Part shown: in pieces, positions 63,601 to 64,000 of the stretch
Layout of the letters: the number at the start of each line of letters is the position of its first letter
How positions within the stretch are numbered: the stretch's first letter is position 1
DNA from: Struthio camelus
Lineage: Eukaryota > Chordata > Aves > Struthioniformes > Struthionidae
Length of the DNA stretch: 64,000 nt
Reading direction: 5' to 3'
NCBI RefSeq assembly: GCF_040807025.1
Contig: NC_090944.1
Span: forward strand, 119,366,738 to 119,430,737
Translations under genes and position numbers: made by a program
Notes under the pieces: generated by a model
Databases searched by the model: none
Told to the model about the DNA's origin: nothing
The model's input: only the letters and a program-made list of their open reading frames with translations

Positions 63601-64000
63601 TGAATGCACAAATGAATATGTTCCACTTCTATTAAGACCAGAATAAATTACCATCCTCCTATCCTATTTAGTACTATAAAACACAGACTGTAAAACCACT
63701 TGCTCTCTGCTGCAAGGCAGCCAGGTCTACAGCTCCTGACATCAGCAGATAATGAAAGCCCCAGTAAATTTTTATGAAAAGATCCCTTATTAGGATAACA
63801 AAGAAGGTTTGCAGCACAAAAGTGAGGGAAATTGGATAGAGTGCAGCAGGTTATGATATCTAGGACTGAGAGAGCTCAGTCAGCGTCTCCAGTGATGTCT
63901 GGCTGAATAGGAAGAGGCAAGGAACTTCAGAAGTGGTACTGGTAGGATGTGAAGCTATAGAAAAGGAGGAGGTTCTTCTGATACATAAATATCTCTTGGC

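Larger units (their letters stand above)
48554..64000. other. Non-coding sequence; no gene seen
   Basis: It contains the duplication at 50676, the TA microsatellite at 52101 and a small tandem repeat at 60623. The longest open frame in the window (59373-59924, 183 codons) has skewed composition (Ser, His, Phe, Ile), no domain I recognise and no promoter or splice context. AATCACAGAATCCTGGAA at 61709 vaguely recalls CR1 but is too short to call. Confidence 0.5.

Overview
The window is vertebrate nuclear DNA, most likely from a bird. The clearest evidence is at about 39842-40055: a short reverse-oriented, 5'-truncated copy of the CR1 retrotransposon 3' end, the dominant avian LINE, carrying its typical run (AGAATGGTTGAGGTTGGAAG, then GGGACCTCCAGAGATCATCTAG). 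Most of the rest is AT-rich, stop-dense sequence with degraded ancient amniote repeats (MIR-like and AATCAATGG-type), a few microsatellites, and no long open frames. There are no bacterial-style genes, operons, rRNA, tRNA or CRISPR. Nearly all open frames of 60-180 codons look like chance.

The best-supported gene lies on the minus strand in the centre. A GC-rich, CpG-rich promoter (about 33440-33740) carries two CCAAT boxes 33 bp apart and a YY1-like element over a start codon at 33498. From there a compact gene of about 3 kb can be built from six small exons with GT/AG boundaries and compatible phases: 33498-33359, 33180-33106, 32981-32925, 32587-32451 (or 32433), 32097-32016 and 30559-30445. 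A TAA stop follows, then a 3' UTR of about 0.5 kb to an AATAAA at 29940-29935. The predicted product is about 201-207 residues, looks mostly disordered, and has a possible PP1-docking KEVSF motif. I do not recognise the family. The last two exons are the most convincing. The first three could be joined in more than one frame.

To the right of the promoter are a perfect RFX-type X-box (34061-34074), a TATA-like box (34145) and an 80-codon plus-strand open frame (34226-34477), which may hint at a divergent transcript. At 48429-48553 a strong plus-strand acceptor opens a 40-codon frame with one hydrophobic segment and a lysine-rich tail, a candidate last exon of a small membrane protein.

The flanks (1-29900 and 34500-64000) look intergenic or intronic. 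Noteworthy elements there are a perfect palindromic oestrogen response element (44362-44374), a CTCF-like core (15026-15038), several recent tandem duplications and short perfect hairpins. All splice models were made by eye and need transcript data.
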